Shown here in pieces: positions 42,442 to 50,672 of a stretch of 64,000 bases of DNA. The notes beneath the pieces were generated by a model, which was given only the letters and a program-made list of their open reading frames with translations, was not told where the DNA came from and did not search any database. A program made the translations under genes and the position numbers. The stretch spans positions 62,001 to 126,000 of the forward strand of contig NZ_DBBS01000002.1 of NCBI RefSeq assembly GCF_002292295.1, given 5' to 3'. Within the stretch, counting starts at the first letter, position 1. Each line of letters starts with the position of its first letter. The DNA is from Sphingomonas sp. UBA978 (GTDB taxonomy: Bacteria; Pseudomonadota; Alphaproteobacteria; Sphingomonadales; Sphingomonadaceae).

Positions 42442-43337
42442 GCCCGGGCGGCGGTCGCCATCCGCCGTGACGCGGCGATGCTGCTCCACGCATAGAGGCC
42501 GCAGCCGAGCCAGATCAGCGCGAAGGTCGCCAGCTGCGCGAGCCGGATCGGTTCGTGGTAGATCAGCACCGCCTCGAGGAACTGCAGCGTCGGCGCGATG
42601 AACTGGAGCAGCCCCATCGTCGTGTAGCGCAGCCGCTTCGCCCCCGCCGCGAACAGCAGCAGCGGCGCCGCGGTGACCGGGCCGGCGAGGATCAGCAGCA
42701 GGTCCATCGTGCCGTCGCGCCCGAAGGCGCCGCTGCCGCTGGTGCTTGCGTAGAGCAGCACGGCGAGCGCGACCGGCGCGAGGATCGCCGTCTCGATCGT
42801 CAGCCCGCCGAGCGCGTCGATCGCTGCGACCTTGCGGATCAGGCCATAGAAGCCGAAACTGAGCGCGAGGCTGAGCGAGATCCAGATCGCGCCGCCGCCG
42901 GTCGCCGCGAGGATCAGCACGCCGACGCCCGCCAGCGCGATCGCGCCGCCCTGCAACCGGTCGAGCCGTTCGCCGAGCAGCAGCACGCCGAGCGCGACGT
43001 TGATGAGCGGGTTGATGAAATAGCCGAGGCTCGCCTCGACCAGATGCGCGTTGGCGACCGCCCAGATATAGACGAACCAGTTCACCGCGATCAGCGCGGC
43101 GCTGCCGGTCAGCATCAGCAGCACCCGGCCGCGCGCGACCGCGACCAGCGGGCGCAGCCGCCGCGTCGCGATCACCACCGCGGCGAGCAGCAGCAGTGAC
43201 CACAGCACCCGGTGCGAGAGCACCTGCGCGGGTGGAATGTCCTTGAGCAGATGCAGGTAGAGCGGCAGTACGCCCCACAGGGCATAGGCGCCGATGCCAT
43301 AGAACAGCCCGGCGCGGGTATGAGCGATCGTCCCCAT
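42438..43337 (-). CDS. rarD: RarD/EamA family transporter
   Basis: 299 residues, ten predicted spans from two EamA repeats. RarD-type beginning GLFYGIGAYALWGVLPLYLHLLK, then VLSHRVLWSLLLLA, AVNWFVYIWAVANAHLVEASLGYFINPL and TTMGLLQFIAPTLQFLEAVLIYHEP, all characteristic. Physiological substrate is uncertain. The start at 43337 is preferred to 43373 because the conserved part begins there. It converges with the carboxylesterase gene, overlapping by 4 bp. Confidence 0.9.
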   Translation of the reverse strand: MGTIAHTRAGLFYGIGAYALWGVLPLYLHLLKDIPPAQVLSHRVLWSLLLLAAVVIATRRLRPLVAVARGRVLLMLTGSAALIAVNWFVYIWAVANAHLVEASLGYFINPLINVALGVLLLGERLDRLQGGAIALAGVGVLILAATGGGAIWISLSLALSFGFYGLIRKVAAIDALGGLTIETAILAPVALAVLLYASTSGSGAFGRDGTMDLLLILAGPVTAAPLLLFAAGAKRLRYTTMGLLQFIAPTLQFLEAVLIYHEPIRLAQLATFALIWLGCGLYAWSSIAASRRMATAARA

Positions 43338-43397
43338 GCGCCCGCCTGTGCCGCGTCGCCAGCCGCGGTGCAACGAAGTGTTGCTTTGCGCAGCCCC

Positions 43398-43844
43398 TTA
43401 TCGCGTTGGCTGTGCCACCGGATAGGCGACGATCAGCGTCAGCGGCGTCCTGCCGACCTGGCGGATGCCGACGGTCGCGCCATCGTAGAGATAGGCCGCC
43501 ATGCCGGGCTTGAGCGGCCGCGTGTCCGCGCCCGACGAGACGATCCCCTCGCCCGACAGGACGTAATAGACCTCGTCATGCGCCAGCGGATGCGGGCCGA
43601 TCGCGGCGCCGACGTGGAGCACGCGCTTGCGGAATTCCATCGTCCGGCCCGGCACCGCATCGCTGATCCGATAGGCGGTGCTCATCCCGATCCGGCCGTG
43701 CGGCGTCGGCTCGTCGCGTTTGACCGCGGCCTCGACGACGACGACCATCGGCCGTTCGGCGGCGGTCGGCGTGGGAGTGGGCGCGGCCTGCAGGGTCGCG
43801 AGCAGGGCGGCGGCGAGGATCATGGCCATAATCGTCTCCATCAA
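43398..43844 (-). CDS. Secreted cupin-domain protein
   Basis: 148 residues with a signal peptide (MAMILAAALLATLQAAPTP). The cupin core has the metal pattern HPLAHDEVYYVLSGEG with His, His and Glu, and a second motif PLKPGMAAYLYDGATVGIRQVG. Close relatives bind sugars or sugar acids, but no activity can be named. It lies beside an esterase gene carrying the uronate operator. Start could be either of two adjacent ATGs (43844 or 43841). Confidence 0.8.
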   Translation of the reverse strand: MMETIMAMILAAALLATLQAAPTPTPTAAERPMVVVVEAAVKRDEPTPHGRIGMSTAYRISDAVPGRTMEFRKRVLHVGAAIGPHPLAHDEVYYVLSGEGIVSSGADTRPLKPGMAAYLYDGATVGIRQVGRTPLTLIVAYPVAQPTR

Positions 43845-43862
43845 TGGCGCTGCCCCGGGTTA

Positions 43863-43907
43863 TTGACAGTCGCAGAGTGGCGCCGCATCGTTCTGACACC
43901 GGTTACC
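43863..43907 (+). promoter_or_regulatory. Promoter -35 and LacI-type operator of the esterase gene
   Basis: A consensus TTGACA (43863-43868) is followed by the operator TGACACCGGTTACC (43894-43907), identical to the uxaC site. The -10 is unclear (CATCGT at 43886). The operator ends 25 bp before the chosen ATG. Confidence 0.65.
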
Positions 43908-43932
43908 ACCAATGCGCAAGGGTGAGGATGTC

Positions 43933-44889
43933 ATGATCGACCGGCGACAGGCGCTGCTCGCCACGCTCGCGGCGGGGCTGATCCCGGCCGGCGCCGGCGC
44001 TGTGCCAGCCGATCCGGTCGAGACGATCGACCTGTGGCCGGGCGCTGCGCCGGGCATGCCCCATGTGCCGCCGGTCGAGGAGACGATCGAGCGCAGCACC
44101 GACCCCGCCCGTCCCGACCGCGCGCTGCGCGGCATCAGGCGGCCGCGGCTGACGGTGTTCCGCCCGGCGCGCGCCAACGGATCGGCGCTGCTGGTCGCAC
44201 CGGGCGGCGGCTATGCGCGCGTCGTCATCGACAAGGAGGGGTTCGAGATCGGCCGCTGGCTGGCGGCGCGCGGCTGGACGGTGTTCGTGCTCTTCTATCG
44301 CCTGCCGGGCGACGGCTGGGCGGCGGGACCCGATGTCGCGCTGTCCGATGCGCAACGCGCGATGCGGCTGATCCGCGCGCGCGCGGGCGATTACGGCATC
44401 CGGCCGGACCGCGTCGCCGCGATGGGCTTTTCGGCGGGCGGCCATGTCTGCGGCGATCTCGCGACGCGGTTCGCGACGGCGACCTATGCGCCGGTCGATG
44501 CCGCCGACCGGCTGGATGCGCGCCCGGTGCTCGCCGCGCCGATCTATGCGGTCCAGTCGATGACGCGGCCGCTGGCGCATGCTGGATCACGCGACCTGCT
44601 GATCGGCAGCCGGGCCACGCTGGCGCTGGAGGCGGCGCACAGCCCGGCCTGCAACGTCTCGGCACGCACGCCGCCCTGCTTCCTCGTCCATGCCGAGGAC
44701 GATCCCGCGGTCGACGTCGGCAACACGCTGGAATTCCGCGCCGCGCTGAAGGCGGCGGGGGTTCCGGTCGAGACGCATCTGTTCGCCACCGGCGGCCATG
44801 GCTTCGGGCTGCGCGGCGTGGCGGGCAAGCCGGCGGCGGCATGGCCCGGCCTGTTCCAGGGCTGGGCGCAGGAGCACGGGCTGGGCTGA
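43933..44889 (+). CDS. Alpha/beta hydrolase, acetylxylan-esterase/BD-FAE-like
   Basis: 318 residues. The leader MIDRRQALLATLAAGLIPAGAG has twin arginines. Core motifs: LLVAPGGGYARVVIDKEG (oxyanion hole), nucleophile GFSAGGH near residue 158, acid in LVHAEDDPAVD and base in TGGHGFGLRG. Family members deacetylate plant polysaccharides. The operator shared with uxaC suggests that it removes acetyl groups from pectin-type oligomers. ATG 43933 has GAGG upstream; ATG 43912 lies against the operator and is less likely. Confidence 0.87.
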   Translation: MIDRRQALLATLAAGLIPAGAGAVPADPVETIDLWPGAAPGMPHVPPVEETIERSTDPARPDRALRGIRRPRLTVFRPARANGSALLVAPGGGYARVVIDKEGFEIGRWLAARGWTVFVLFYRLPGDGWAAGPDVALSDAQRAMRLIRARAGDYGIRPDRVAAMGFSAGGHVCGDLATRFATATYAPVDAADRLDARPVLAAPIYAVQSMTRPLAHAGSRDLLIGSRATLALEAAHSPACNVSARTPPCFLVHAEDDPAVDVGNTLEFRAALKAAGVPVETHLFATGGHGFGLRGVAGKPAAAWPGLFQGWAQEHGLG

Positions 44890-44929
44890 TCGGCTTTCCT
44901 CCGCCTTCGCACGGCGTTAGGGCGGCGCG

Positions 44930-45160
44930 ATGACCAGCGGCGCGCTCCACGACCTGTTCCTGTCCACGCTCGTGCGCCGCGCGGGCGGCAACCGGCGGCG
45001 CTGGCGGCTCGTGATCGGCGAGATCAAGGTGTATGCCACCGCCACCCATCCGCATTGCAACTGGGCGCTGACCCCGACCGGCTCGGCGGGCGAGAACGAC
45101 ATCGTCGAGCGGATCGCCGACGAACTGCGCGTCACGCACCCGATCGTGCGCGCGGACTAG
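44930..45160 (+). CDS. Small conserved-looking hypothetical protein
   Basis: 76 residues, basic N-terminal half and a compact beta-type core (WRLVIGEIKVYATATHPHCNWALTPTG), then a helix (IVERIADELRVTHPI). No family recognised. It reads toward the 148-bp element, and its TAG stop is the element's first bases. High third-position GC supports real coding. Possibly co-transcribed with the esterase 40 bp upstream. Confidence 0.65.
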   Translation: MTSGALHDLFLSTLVRRAGGNRRRWRLVIGEIKVYATATHPHCNWALTPTGSAGENDIVERIADELRVTHPIVRAD

Positions 45161-45304
45161 GGCCGATCGCCATTCGGCCCTGACGGCCTGCAAACGGCGG
45201 TTTTGCGTGCTTCCGGTGCTCACGTACCGAAAGTACGCTGCGCTCCGGGTCACGCAAAACCACCGTTTTCGGCACGTCATCATCTGAATGGCGATCGGCC
45301 CCAG
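45157..45304. repeat. 148-bp long-hairpin element, copy 2
   Basis: Same length as the copy at 29912-30059, about 93% identical. Terminal repeats 45157-45177 and 45284-45304 match 19/21 inverted. Ten bases differ from copy 1, and six of these form three compensated pairs between the arms. It lies between convergent genes, and its left end gives the TAG stop of the small + gene. Confidence 0.9.
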
Positions 45305-45316
45305 GGGGGAATCGAC

Positions 45317-46618
45317 CTAGCGCGCCTCCGCGCTCAGCCGCGTCATCAGGATCGCGGCGCGCTTGGCCTGGCGGCGGATCGTCGAGAGGTCGACGACCTC
45401 GTCGGGGGTGTGATCGCCGCGGCTGGCGGTGCCGAGCCCGACCAGCCCGTCGACGTCCGCCGCCACCCAGGAAATGTCGCCCGCGCCGCGCTTCAGCGGG
45501 TCGAGCGCGGGCATGGCGGGCAGGCCGAGGTCGCGGTTGACGCCGTTCAGCCGGGCGAGCAGCGCCTGGTTGCCGGCGGTCGGCGCCATCGCCGGATAGC
45601 CGCTCTTGAACGCGATCGTCGCGTCGGTGCCGGGCGCATGGGCGGCGACGATCGCGGTCATCTTCGCGCGCACGCGCTGCGTCTGCGCCTCGCTGAGCGT
45701 GCGGAAATCGCCGCTCGCCACCGCCTGCGCCGGGATGATGTTGCTCTTGCCCTGCGCGCTCGCCTTCGATCCCGTGGCGTCGATGCTGGCGGTGACGCCG
45801 GCGGCGAGCAGGCCGGTGTTGAAGGTGAGATCGGGTTCGGGCAGCTGCGTGCGGAAGGCGGCGAGGATGCGCGCCGCCTCGTTCACCGCGCCATCGCCGA
45901 AGCTGTCGCTGAAGATCCGCGAGCTGTGGCCGCTCCTGCCGGTCACCGTCAGCGTCCAGTCGTTGACGGATCGGCGCGCGATCGATCCCATGTCGCGCCC
46001 CTCCTCGATCGCCAGCCCCTCGAAATCGAGCGCGACGTCGGCGCGCTTGCCCGCCGCGATCAAATCGGCGCGGGCGATGGCGACCGGGTCGCCCGAATCC
46101 TCCTCGTCGCCGGTCAGCACGATCTCGACATTGGCGGGCTTCAGCGTGCCTGCGGCCTGCATCGCGCGCAGGGCGGCGAGCATGACGACCATGCCGCCCT
46201 TGTCGTCGCCGGCGCCGGGGCCGCTCGCCTCCTCGCCCTTGCGGACGAAGCGCTGGAAGGGGGAATCCGCCTCGAACACCGTATCGAGATGGCCGATCAG
46301 CAGCAGCCGCTTCGTGCCGGGCTTGCCGGCATGGACGGCGACGATGTGGCCGGCGCGCCCGGTCTGCGGCAGCGGTTTCCACGTCACGACGAAGCCCAGC
46401 GCGCGCAACTGTTCGGCCATCATCGTGCCGACCCGGGCGACCCCGGGCAGGTTCATCGTGCCGCTGTTCTGGTTGACCAACTGCTCGAGCAGCGCGACCG
46501 AGCGTTCGTATTCGGCATCGACCGTCGTCGCCATCCGCGCCTCGGTCGCCGACAGGCGGGGCGGTTCGGCTGCGGCGGGCGCGGCGGCGAGCAGCAGCGG
46601 CAGGACCAGCGCGCGCAT
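45317..46618 (-). CDS. Secreted M20-family (glutamate carboxypeptidase-like) metallopeptidase
   Basis: 433 residues with signal peptide (MRALVLPLLLAAAPAAA). Zinc ligands: LLIGHLDTVF near residue 110, GPGAGDDKGGMV near 136, catalytic Glu in LTGDEEDSGDP and DFEGLAIE; last His in DHTPDEVVDL. A dimerisation domain with RSGHSSRIFS sits in the middle. Resembles CPG2-type enzymes, which cleave C-terminal glutamate or related amides. One base overlaps the gene upstream, so the two are coupled. Confidence 0.9.
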   Translation of the reverse strand: MRALVLPLLLAAAPAAAEPPRLSATEARMATTVDAEYERSVALLEQLVNQNSGTMNLPGVARVGTMMAEQLRALGFVVTWKPLPQTGRAGHIVAVHAGKPGTKRLLLIGHLDTVFEADSPFQRFVRKGEEASGPGAGDDKGGMVVMLAALRAMQAAGTLKPANVEIVLTGDEEDSGDPVAIARADLIAAGKRADVALDFEGLAIEEGRDMGSIARRSVNDWTLTVTGRSGHSSRIFSDSFGDGAVNEAARILAAFRTQLPEPDLTFNTGLLAAGVTASIDATGSKASAQGKSNIIPAQAVASGDFRTLSEAQTQRVRAKMTAIVAAHAPGTDATIAFKSGYPAMAPTAGNQALLARLNGVNRDLGLPAMPALDPLKRGAGDISWVAADVDGLVGLGTASRGDHTPDEVVDLSTIRRQAKRAAILMTRLSAEAR

Positions 46619-47136
46619 CAGCGGGGCACCGCCGCGACCATCAGCGACAGGTCGCGCGTCTTGCTGCCGGCGATCTGGATCAGGTAGCGGCCGGGGGCGA
46701 GGTCGAAATCAACCATCTTGCGGATCGGCGAACAGGCCGGACCATGATCGTGCGCGACGGAGGGAAGCAGGCGATCCCCCTGCACCACGTCGATCCAGGC
46801 GCCGCCGCCGAGCGCGACGCGATAGCGGCCGGCGCGGGCGATGGTGACGGCGAACAGGCCGCCGAAACTGTCCGCGGCGCCTGCCTTGGCGGGCGGTCGC
46901 GCATAATCCAGCGCGGCGGGCGCGACCAGCGTCGCGGTGGCGCCGCGGCCGATCGTCAGCGGTGCCGCGGCGGCGGCGCTGGTGCCGGCCGCGAATCGGG
47001 CGCCCTGCTGCCAGCCGGCGAGCGCGGCGGGCAGCGGCGGCGGCGTGCAGGGGGGCGCCGCCGCTGCCTGCGCGGCGGCACCCGAGAGCAGCGATGCCAT
47101 CCATCCGGCAACCGTCAATCCAACCGTCGACATCAT
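46618..47136 (-). CDS. Secreted hypothetical protein with predicted beta-sandwich
   Basis: 172 residues: N-terminal hydrophobic leader (LTVAGWMASLLSGAAAQAAAA). The C-terminal half reads GLFAVTIARAGRYRVALGGGAWIDVV, then RYLIQIAGSKTRDLSLMV, a pattern of short strands reminiscent of pre-peptidase C-terminal or carbohydrate-binding domains. No function recognised. Start at 47136 or 47133 has AGGG upstream. It precedes the M20 peptidase gene with one-base overlap and likely works with it in the periplasm. Confidence 0.7.
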   Translation of the reverse strand: MMSTVGLTVAGWMASLLSGAAAQAAAAPPCTPPPLPAALAGWQQGARFAAGTSAAAAAPLTIGRGATATLVAPAALDYARPPAKAGAADSFGGLFAVTIARAGRYRVALGGGAWIDVVQGDRLLPSVAHDHGPACSPIRKMVDFDLAPGRYLIQIAGSKTRDLSLMVAAVPR

Positions 47137-47241
47137 CGCGTTCCCTACCGTCAATGCCGGCAGGATAGCGGATCGCGGCCCGCTGTCACGCGCTTGCATA
47201 GCCGCCCGATCCGCAAGCAGACCTCGACCTAAAGTCCGAAA

Positions 47242-47270
47242 TGGACAAAAATTCAAAGCACTTGTATGGT
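47242..47270 (+). promoter_or_regulatory. Predicted sigma-70-type promoter
   Basis: TGGACA (47242-47247), 17-bp spacer and TATGGT (47265-47270) in an unusually AT-rich spot. It would drive the small gene at 47347, whose leader would be about 70 nt. Confidence 0.5.
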
Positions 47271-47346
47271 AGATCGTCTCGACGGGATGCGCGGTGGCCG
47301 ATTGCTGCCGGTGCAAAAACACGATGGCATGGAAGAAAGGGCAGAA

Positions 47347-47577
47347 ATGAAGAGCGGGACACGCGATCACATTTGCGCGCTATTGTTGGAAGCGCTGCTG
47401 CTGCTCGACGAGGAGGGCGAGATCGTCGCCGGTATTCACGTCAACCAGGCGCTGGAGGCGCTGGGCTGCCCGGTCAGCGATCCGGTGTCCCGGGCTGCGC
47501 GATCGGCAGCGCAGCGATCTGGTCCAGCCACGTGCGGATCGTGTTCCGGCCCTGCGGGCTCAACGCCAGCATCGTGA
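47347..47577 (+). CDS. Small hypothetical protein, 3' end antisense to a MarR-like gene
   Basis: 76 residues. The first 45 (MKSGTRDHICALLLEALLLL and GEIVAGIHVNQALEALG) look like a designed helical protein. The last 30 overlap the 3' end of the minus-strand MarR-like gene by 104 bp and look like shadow coding. AAGGG lies six bases before the ATG, and a good promoter is 80 bp upstream. The original stop may have been lost. No function known. Confidence 0.45.
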   Translation: MKSGTRDHICALLLEALLLLDEEGEIVAGIHVNQALEALGCPVSDPVSRAARSAAQRSGPATCGSCSGPAGSTPAS

Positions 47578-47953
47578 CGCGGCGGTCGCTGATATCGTCG
47601 CTGCCATGCACCAGCCCGCGATCCTGCAACAGCTTGATCCAGCGCAGCGCCGTCGTGCGGGGCACGCCCGCGGCGGCGCAGCAGGCGTTGGTGGTCACCG
47701 TCGCGCCGTCCAGCCCTTCGGCGAACAGGAACAGCATGATGTCGAGGCCGGGATTGGCGAACAGCGACGCCTCGAGGTGCGTGCCGAGCTTGCGGCGCGC
47801 GGACGTGATGCTGCGGGCGACGTCGGCGAGCGCCGTTTCATGCGGGTCCTGTCCCTCCGCAGACGGCGAGACAGCCATCGCGACGACGCTATTGCCACCG
47901 GTGTCCCTGCCATTCTGGCCAGCGACGGGCTGTTGGCGTAATCCGGCATCCAT
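47474..47953 (-). CDS. MarR-like winged-helix protein
   Basis: 159 residues. A winged helix fits residues about 65-140: helix pair TNACCAAAGVPRTTALRWIKLLQDRGLV and wing DISDRRVTMLALSPQG. N-terminal 40 residues (NSVVAMAVSPSAEGQDPHE) look unstructured. Target genes are unknown; it is not next to an obvious regulated operon. The start at 47953 is chosen over 48010; the upstream stretch has no clear ribosome-binding site in either case. Confidence 0.7.
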   Translation of the reverse strand: MDAGLRQQPVAGQNGRDTGGNSVVAMAVSPSAEGQDPHETALADVARSITSARRKLGTHLEASLFANPGLDIMLFLFAEGLDGATVTTNACCAAAGVPRTTALRWIKLLQDRGLVHGSDDISDRRVTMLALSPQGRNTIRTWLDQIAALPIAQPGTPDR

Positions 47954-48163
47954 GTGGTCGTCGCTCCCGTAAAACGCGGTTCGGCATAGCCGGAGACGAT
48001 CCGGAAGCAAGCCACGTCGTTCGATGTCCGTCCGGCCGGCGAATCCCTTTGGGGGCGATCGCGGTCGAGCGATTCCGCTACGCTAGCGTCGACTTGACCC
48101 GGTGTCACGGGTAACCTTGGCATCGATGCGCCGGTATCTGTCTGAAATTCGGAAAGGATCGCG

Positions 48164-48685
48164 ATGACTTGCTATGCCCTCGACGGTGTCGCGCCCGAGA
48201 TCGGCGCGGACGTGTACGTCGCGCCGGGGGCGCAGGTGATCGGCCGCGTCGTGCTCGGGGAGCGCGCCTCGATCTGGTTCGGGGCGGTGCTGCGCGGCGA
48301 CAACGACCCGATCCGGATCGGCGCGGAGAGCAATGTGCAGGACGGCGCGATGATCCATGCCGATCCCGGCGTGCCGACGACGATCGGCGACGGCGTCACC
48401 ATCGGCCATCACGCGATCGTCCATGGCGCGACGGTCGGCGACCGCAGCCTGATCGGCATGGGCGCGACCCTGCTCAACCGCGCGGTGATCGGCGCCGACT
48501 GCATCGTCGGCGCGAACGCGCTGGTGACCGAGGGCAAGGCGTTTCCCGACGGATCGCTGATCGTCGGATCGCCCGCCCGGCTGGCGCGGCCGCTGACCGA
48601 CGCGGAGATCGCCGGGCTGCGGCTGTCGGCAGCGACCTATGTCGCCAATGCGCGGCGCTACGCGACCGGGCTGACGCCCCTGTAG
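48164..48685 (+). CDS. Gamma carbonic anhydrase-like left-handed beta-helix protein
   Basis: 173 residues of hexapeptide repeats with the zinc-ligand pattern of the gamma-CA/PaaY group: GAMIHADPG, then TIGHHAIVHGATVGD with two more His. RGDNDPIRIGAESNVQDG matches the family signature. Activity may be carbonic anhydrase or thioesterase (PaaY). ATG has AAAGGA upstream. The upstream 210-bp gap contains a short inverted repeat (48097-48112, ACCCG-GTGTCA-CGGGT) and CGCTAGCG. Confidence 0.9.
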   Translation: MTCYALDGVAPEIGADVYVAPGAQVIGRVVLGERASIWFGAVLRGDNDPIRIGAESNVQDGAMIHADPGVPTTIGDGVTIGHHAIVHGATVGDRSLIGMGATLLNRAVIGADCIVGANALVTEGKAFPDGSLIVGSPARLARPLTDAEIAGLRLSAATYVANARRYATGLTPL

Positions 48686-48686
48686 G

Positions 48687-49652
48687 TCAGGCGAAGCGCG
48701 CCGAGGCGTCGGCGACGAAGCGGGCGGTCGCATCGGGCGCGGTAACCGGGATCATGTGGCCGCCGTCGATCACCTCGATCCGCGCGCCCGGGATCGCCGC
48801 GGCGGTGGCGTCGCCATGCAGCGTCGCCGACAGGATCGCATCGTCGCGGCCGAACAGGATCGCGGTGGGCATGGCGAGGGTCGGATAACGCGCGGCAATC
48901 CCCGCCATCTCGTAATGCGCGGCGGCGAGGTCGGCCGCGGCGGCGGCGATGCTGGCGGGCCGCTGCGCCAGCGCGCCGCCGCCGCGAGTCGCGAAATCGG
49001 CGGGTGGCTGTTCCGGCGCGAACACCGCGTTCAGCGTCCGCTCTGCGGTGAGCCGGCTCAGCGGCGTGCCCAATGTGTGCGCCATCAGCCGGCGTATCGA
49101 GGCCGGGATCGCGGCCAGCCCCTTGAACGCCTCCGGCACCGCCTCCTGCGGCTGGGTCAGCGGCGCGATCAGCGCGAGGCCGCGGATCAGATCGGGCCGT
49201 GCCAGCGCCAGCGACAGCGCGACGGCGCCGCCCAGCGAATGGCCGACGAGCAGCGGCCGCTCGATCCCCAGCGTCTCGATGAAGCGGGCGACGATCGCCG
49301 CCTGGTCGGCGATGCCCGGCTCGGTATCGTCGTCGGCGGTCGAATAGCCCGATCCCGGGCGGTCGAGCAGGATGACGCGATGGTCGCGGGCGAGCGGTCC
49401 GAGCATGCCGTAGCCGAAGTTGCGCAACTGCCCGCCGAGGCCGTGGACCATCACGATCGCCGGGCCGCTGCCCCGTTCGACATAATGCAGCCGTGCGCCC
49501 ATGACCTGCAGATGGCGGCCGTCCTGCGGCACCAGCCGCTCCGCCTCGCGCGCGATCCGGTCGGCATAGAAGGACAGGCCGAGTCCGCCCGCGGCGGTCA
49601 GCGCGGCACTGCCGAGCAGGGTCCCCAACGTCCAGCGTGCGCCGCTCTGCAT
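48687..49652 (-). CDS. Membrane-anchored alpha/beta hydrolase
   Basis: 321 residues. N-terminal span (LGTLLGSAALTAAGGLGLSF), then VERGSGPAIVMVHGLGGQ, LLDRPGSGYS, nucleophile GHSLGGAVALS near residue 136, aspartate in LFGRDDAIL and histidine in DGGHMIPV. Similar proteins are lipases or esterases in the outer face of the membrane. Start at 49652 has GGAGG upstream. It is the last gene after the homogentisate operon in the same direction, 37 bp beyond the Rieske gene's position. Confidence 0.88.
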   Translation of the reverse strand: MQSGARWTLGTLLGSAALTAAGGLGLSFYADRIAREAERLVPQDGRHLQVMGARLHYVERGSGPAIVMVHGLGGQLRNFGYGMLGPLARDHRVILLDRPGSGYSTADDDTEPGIADQAAIVARFIETLGIERPLLVGHSLGGAVALSLALARPDLIRGLALIAPLTQPQEAVPEAFKGLAAIPASIRRLMAHTLGTPLSRLTAERTLNAVFAPEQPPADFATRGGGALAQRPASIAAAAADLAAAHYEMAGIAARYPTLAMPTAILFGRDDAILSATLHGDATAAAIPGARIEVIDGGHMIPVTAPDATARFVADASARFA

Positions 49653-49689
49653 GTCCGCCTCCCTCGCCAAAGAGGCCGAGTGTATCACG

Positions 49690-50046
49690 TCAGGCGGTGG
49701 TGACGATCCCGTTCGTGACGGTGACCGGCCAGGCGGTCAGCCGCTGGCCGACGCACGGGCCGCCGACGCACAGCCCGTCGTCGACCCGGAACAGCGCGCC
49801 ATGCCAGCTGCACGCGATCAGGTCGCCCGCGGGCGTGACGTAATCGTCCAGCCGCTGCGCCAGCGGCACGCCGGCATGCGGGCAGCGATCGACATAGCCG
49901 ATTGCCCGGTCGCCCTGCCGCACGATGAAGCCGTGGAACCGCCCGGCGCGCATCTGCAGGACGAAATTGCGCGCCTTGCCCTCGGCGATCTCCGCCAGCG
50001 GCGCGAGTGCGACCCCCGCCGGGGTGGCGGTCAGGCGTTCCGTCAT
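49690..50046 (-). CDS. Rieske [2Fe-2S] protein
   Basis: 118 residues. Rieske ligands are complete: CPHAGVPL near 67 and CSWHGALF near 91. It is a soluble stand-alone Rieske protein of the ferredoxin type. It overlaps the maiA stop by 4 bp and so belongs to the tyrosine operon. What it reduces is unknown; a role in keeping the Fe(II) of HmgA or HppD active is a guess from position. Confidence 0.88.
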   Translation of the reverse strand: MTERLTATPAGVALAPLAEIAEGKARNFVLQMRAGRFHGFIVRQGDRAIGYVDRCPHAGVPLAQRLDDYVTPAGDLIACSWHGALFRVDDGLCVGGPCVGQRLTAWPVTVTNGIVTTA

Positions 50047-50672
50047 GCGTCGGCGTCTGGCTGGCGGCTTGGATGCGCGGCGGCGGCGAGGGCGGCGGTG
50101 CGCGCGCCGGCGGCGACCAGCTGCGGATGGGGCGTGGTATCGACGCCGAACCGTTCCGCCGAATAGAGCGCCGGCACGATCACGCAATCCGCCAGCGTCG
50201 GGTTCGCGCCATAGGCAAAGCCGTCGCCATGCCGGACGATCAGCGTTTCCAGTGCGGCGAAGCCGTCGGTCATCCAGCGCGCCATCCACGCCTGCACCTG
50301 GTCTTCCGACGCACCGAGATCCTCGCGCAGCGCCTTCAGCGTGCGCAGATTGTGCAGCGGATGCACGTCGGTGACGATCGCCTGCACCATGCTGCGCACG
50401 ATCGCGCGGCCATCGGCATCGGCGGGCAGCAGAGGCGGGTCGGGGACGCGTTCGTCGAGCCATTCGAGGATCGCGACGCTCTGCGTCAGCACCAGCCCGT
50501 CCGTCTCCAGCGCCGGCACCAGCTGCTGCGGGTTGAGCGCGGCATAGGCCGGGTCGGCCTGCCCGCCGGTGCGCAGGTCGTGGTTGACCTGCGCATAGTC
50601 GAGCCCCTTCAGCGCCAGCGCGATCCGCACGCGATAGGCGGCGCCGGATCGCCAATAGCCGTGCAGGATCAT
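50043..50672 (-). CDS. maiA: Maleylacetoacetate isomerase (zeta-class GST)
   Basis: 209 residues. Glutathione-dependent isomerisation of maleylacetoacetate to fumarylacetoacetate. The zeta-GST motif is near the start (YWRSGAAYRVRIAL, catalytic Ser), and QQLVPALETDGLVLTQSVAILEWL follows. The C-terminal helical domain has HPLHNLRTLK and PTLADCVIVPALYSAERFGVD. It follows hmgA with a 4-bp overlap. Confidence 0.94.
   Translation of the reverse strand: MILHGYWRSGAAYRVRIALALKGLDYAQVNHDLRTGGQADPAYAALNPQQLVPALETDGLVLTQSVAILEWLDERVPDPPLLPADADGRAIVRSMVQAIVTDVHPLHNLRTLKALREDLGASEDQVQAWMARWMTDGFAALETLIVRHGDGFAYGANPTLADCVIVPALYSAERFGVDTTPHPQLVAAGARTAALAAAAHPSRQPDADA

Noticed and set aside
48094..48107. 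TTGACCCGGTGTCA as a fifth uronate operator
   Set aside because: Only the TGACACCGG part matches on the minus strand, the second half differs, and neither neighbour is a sugar-acid gene. It is better seen as part of a local inverted repeat.
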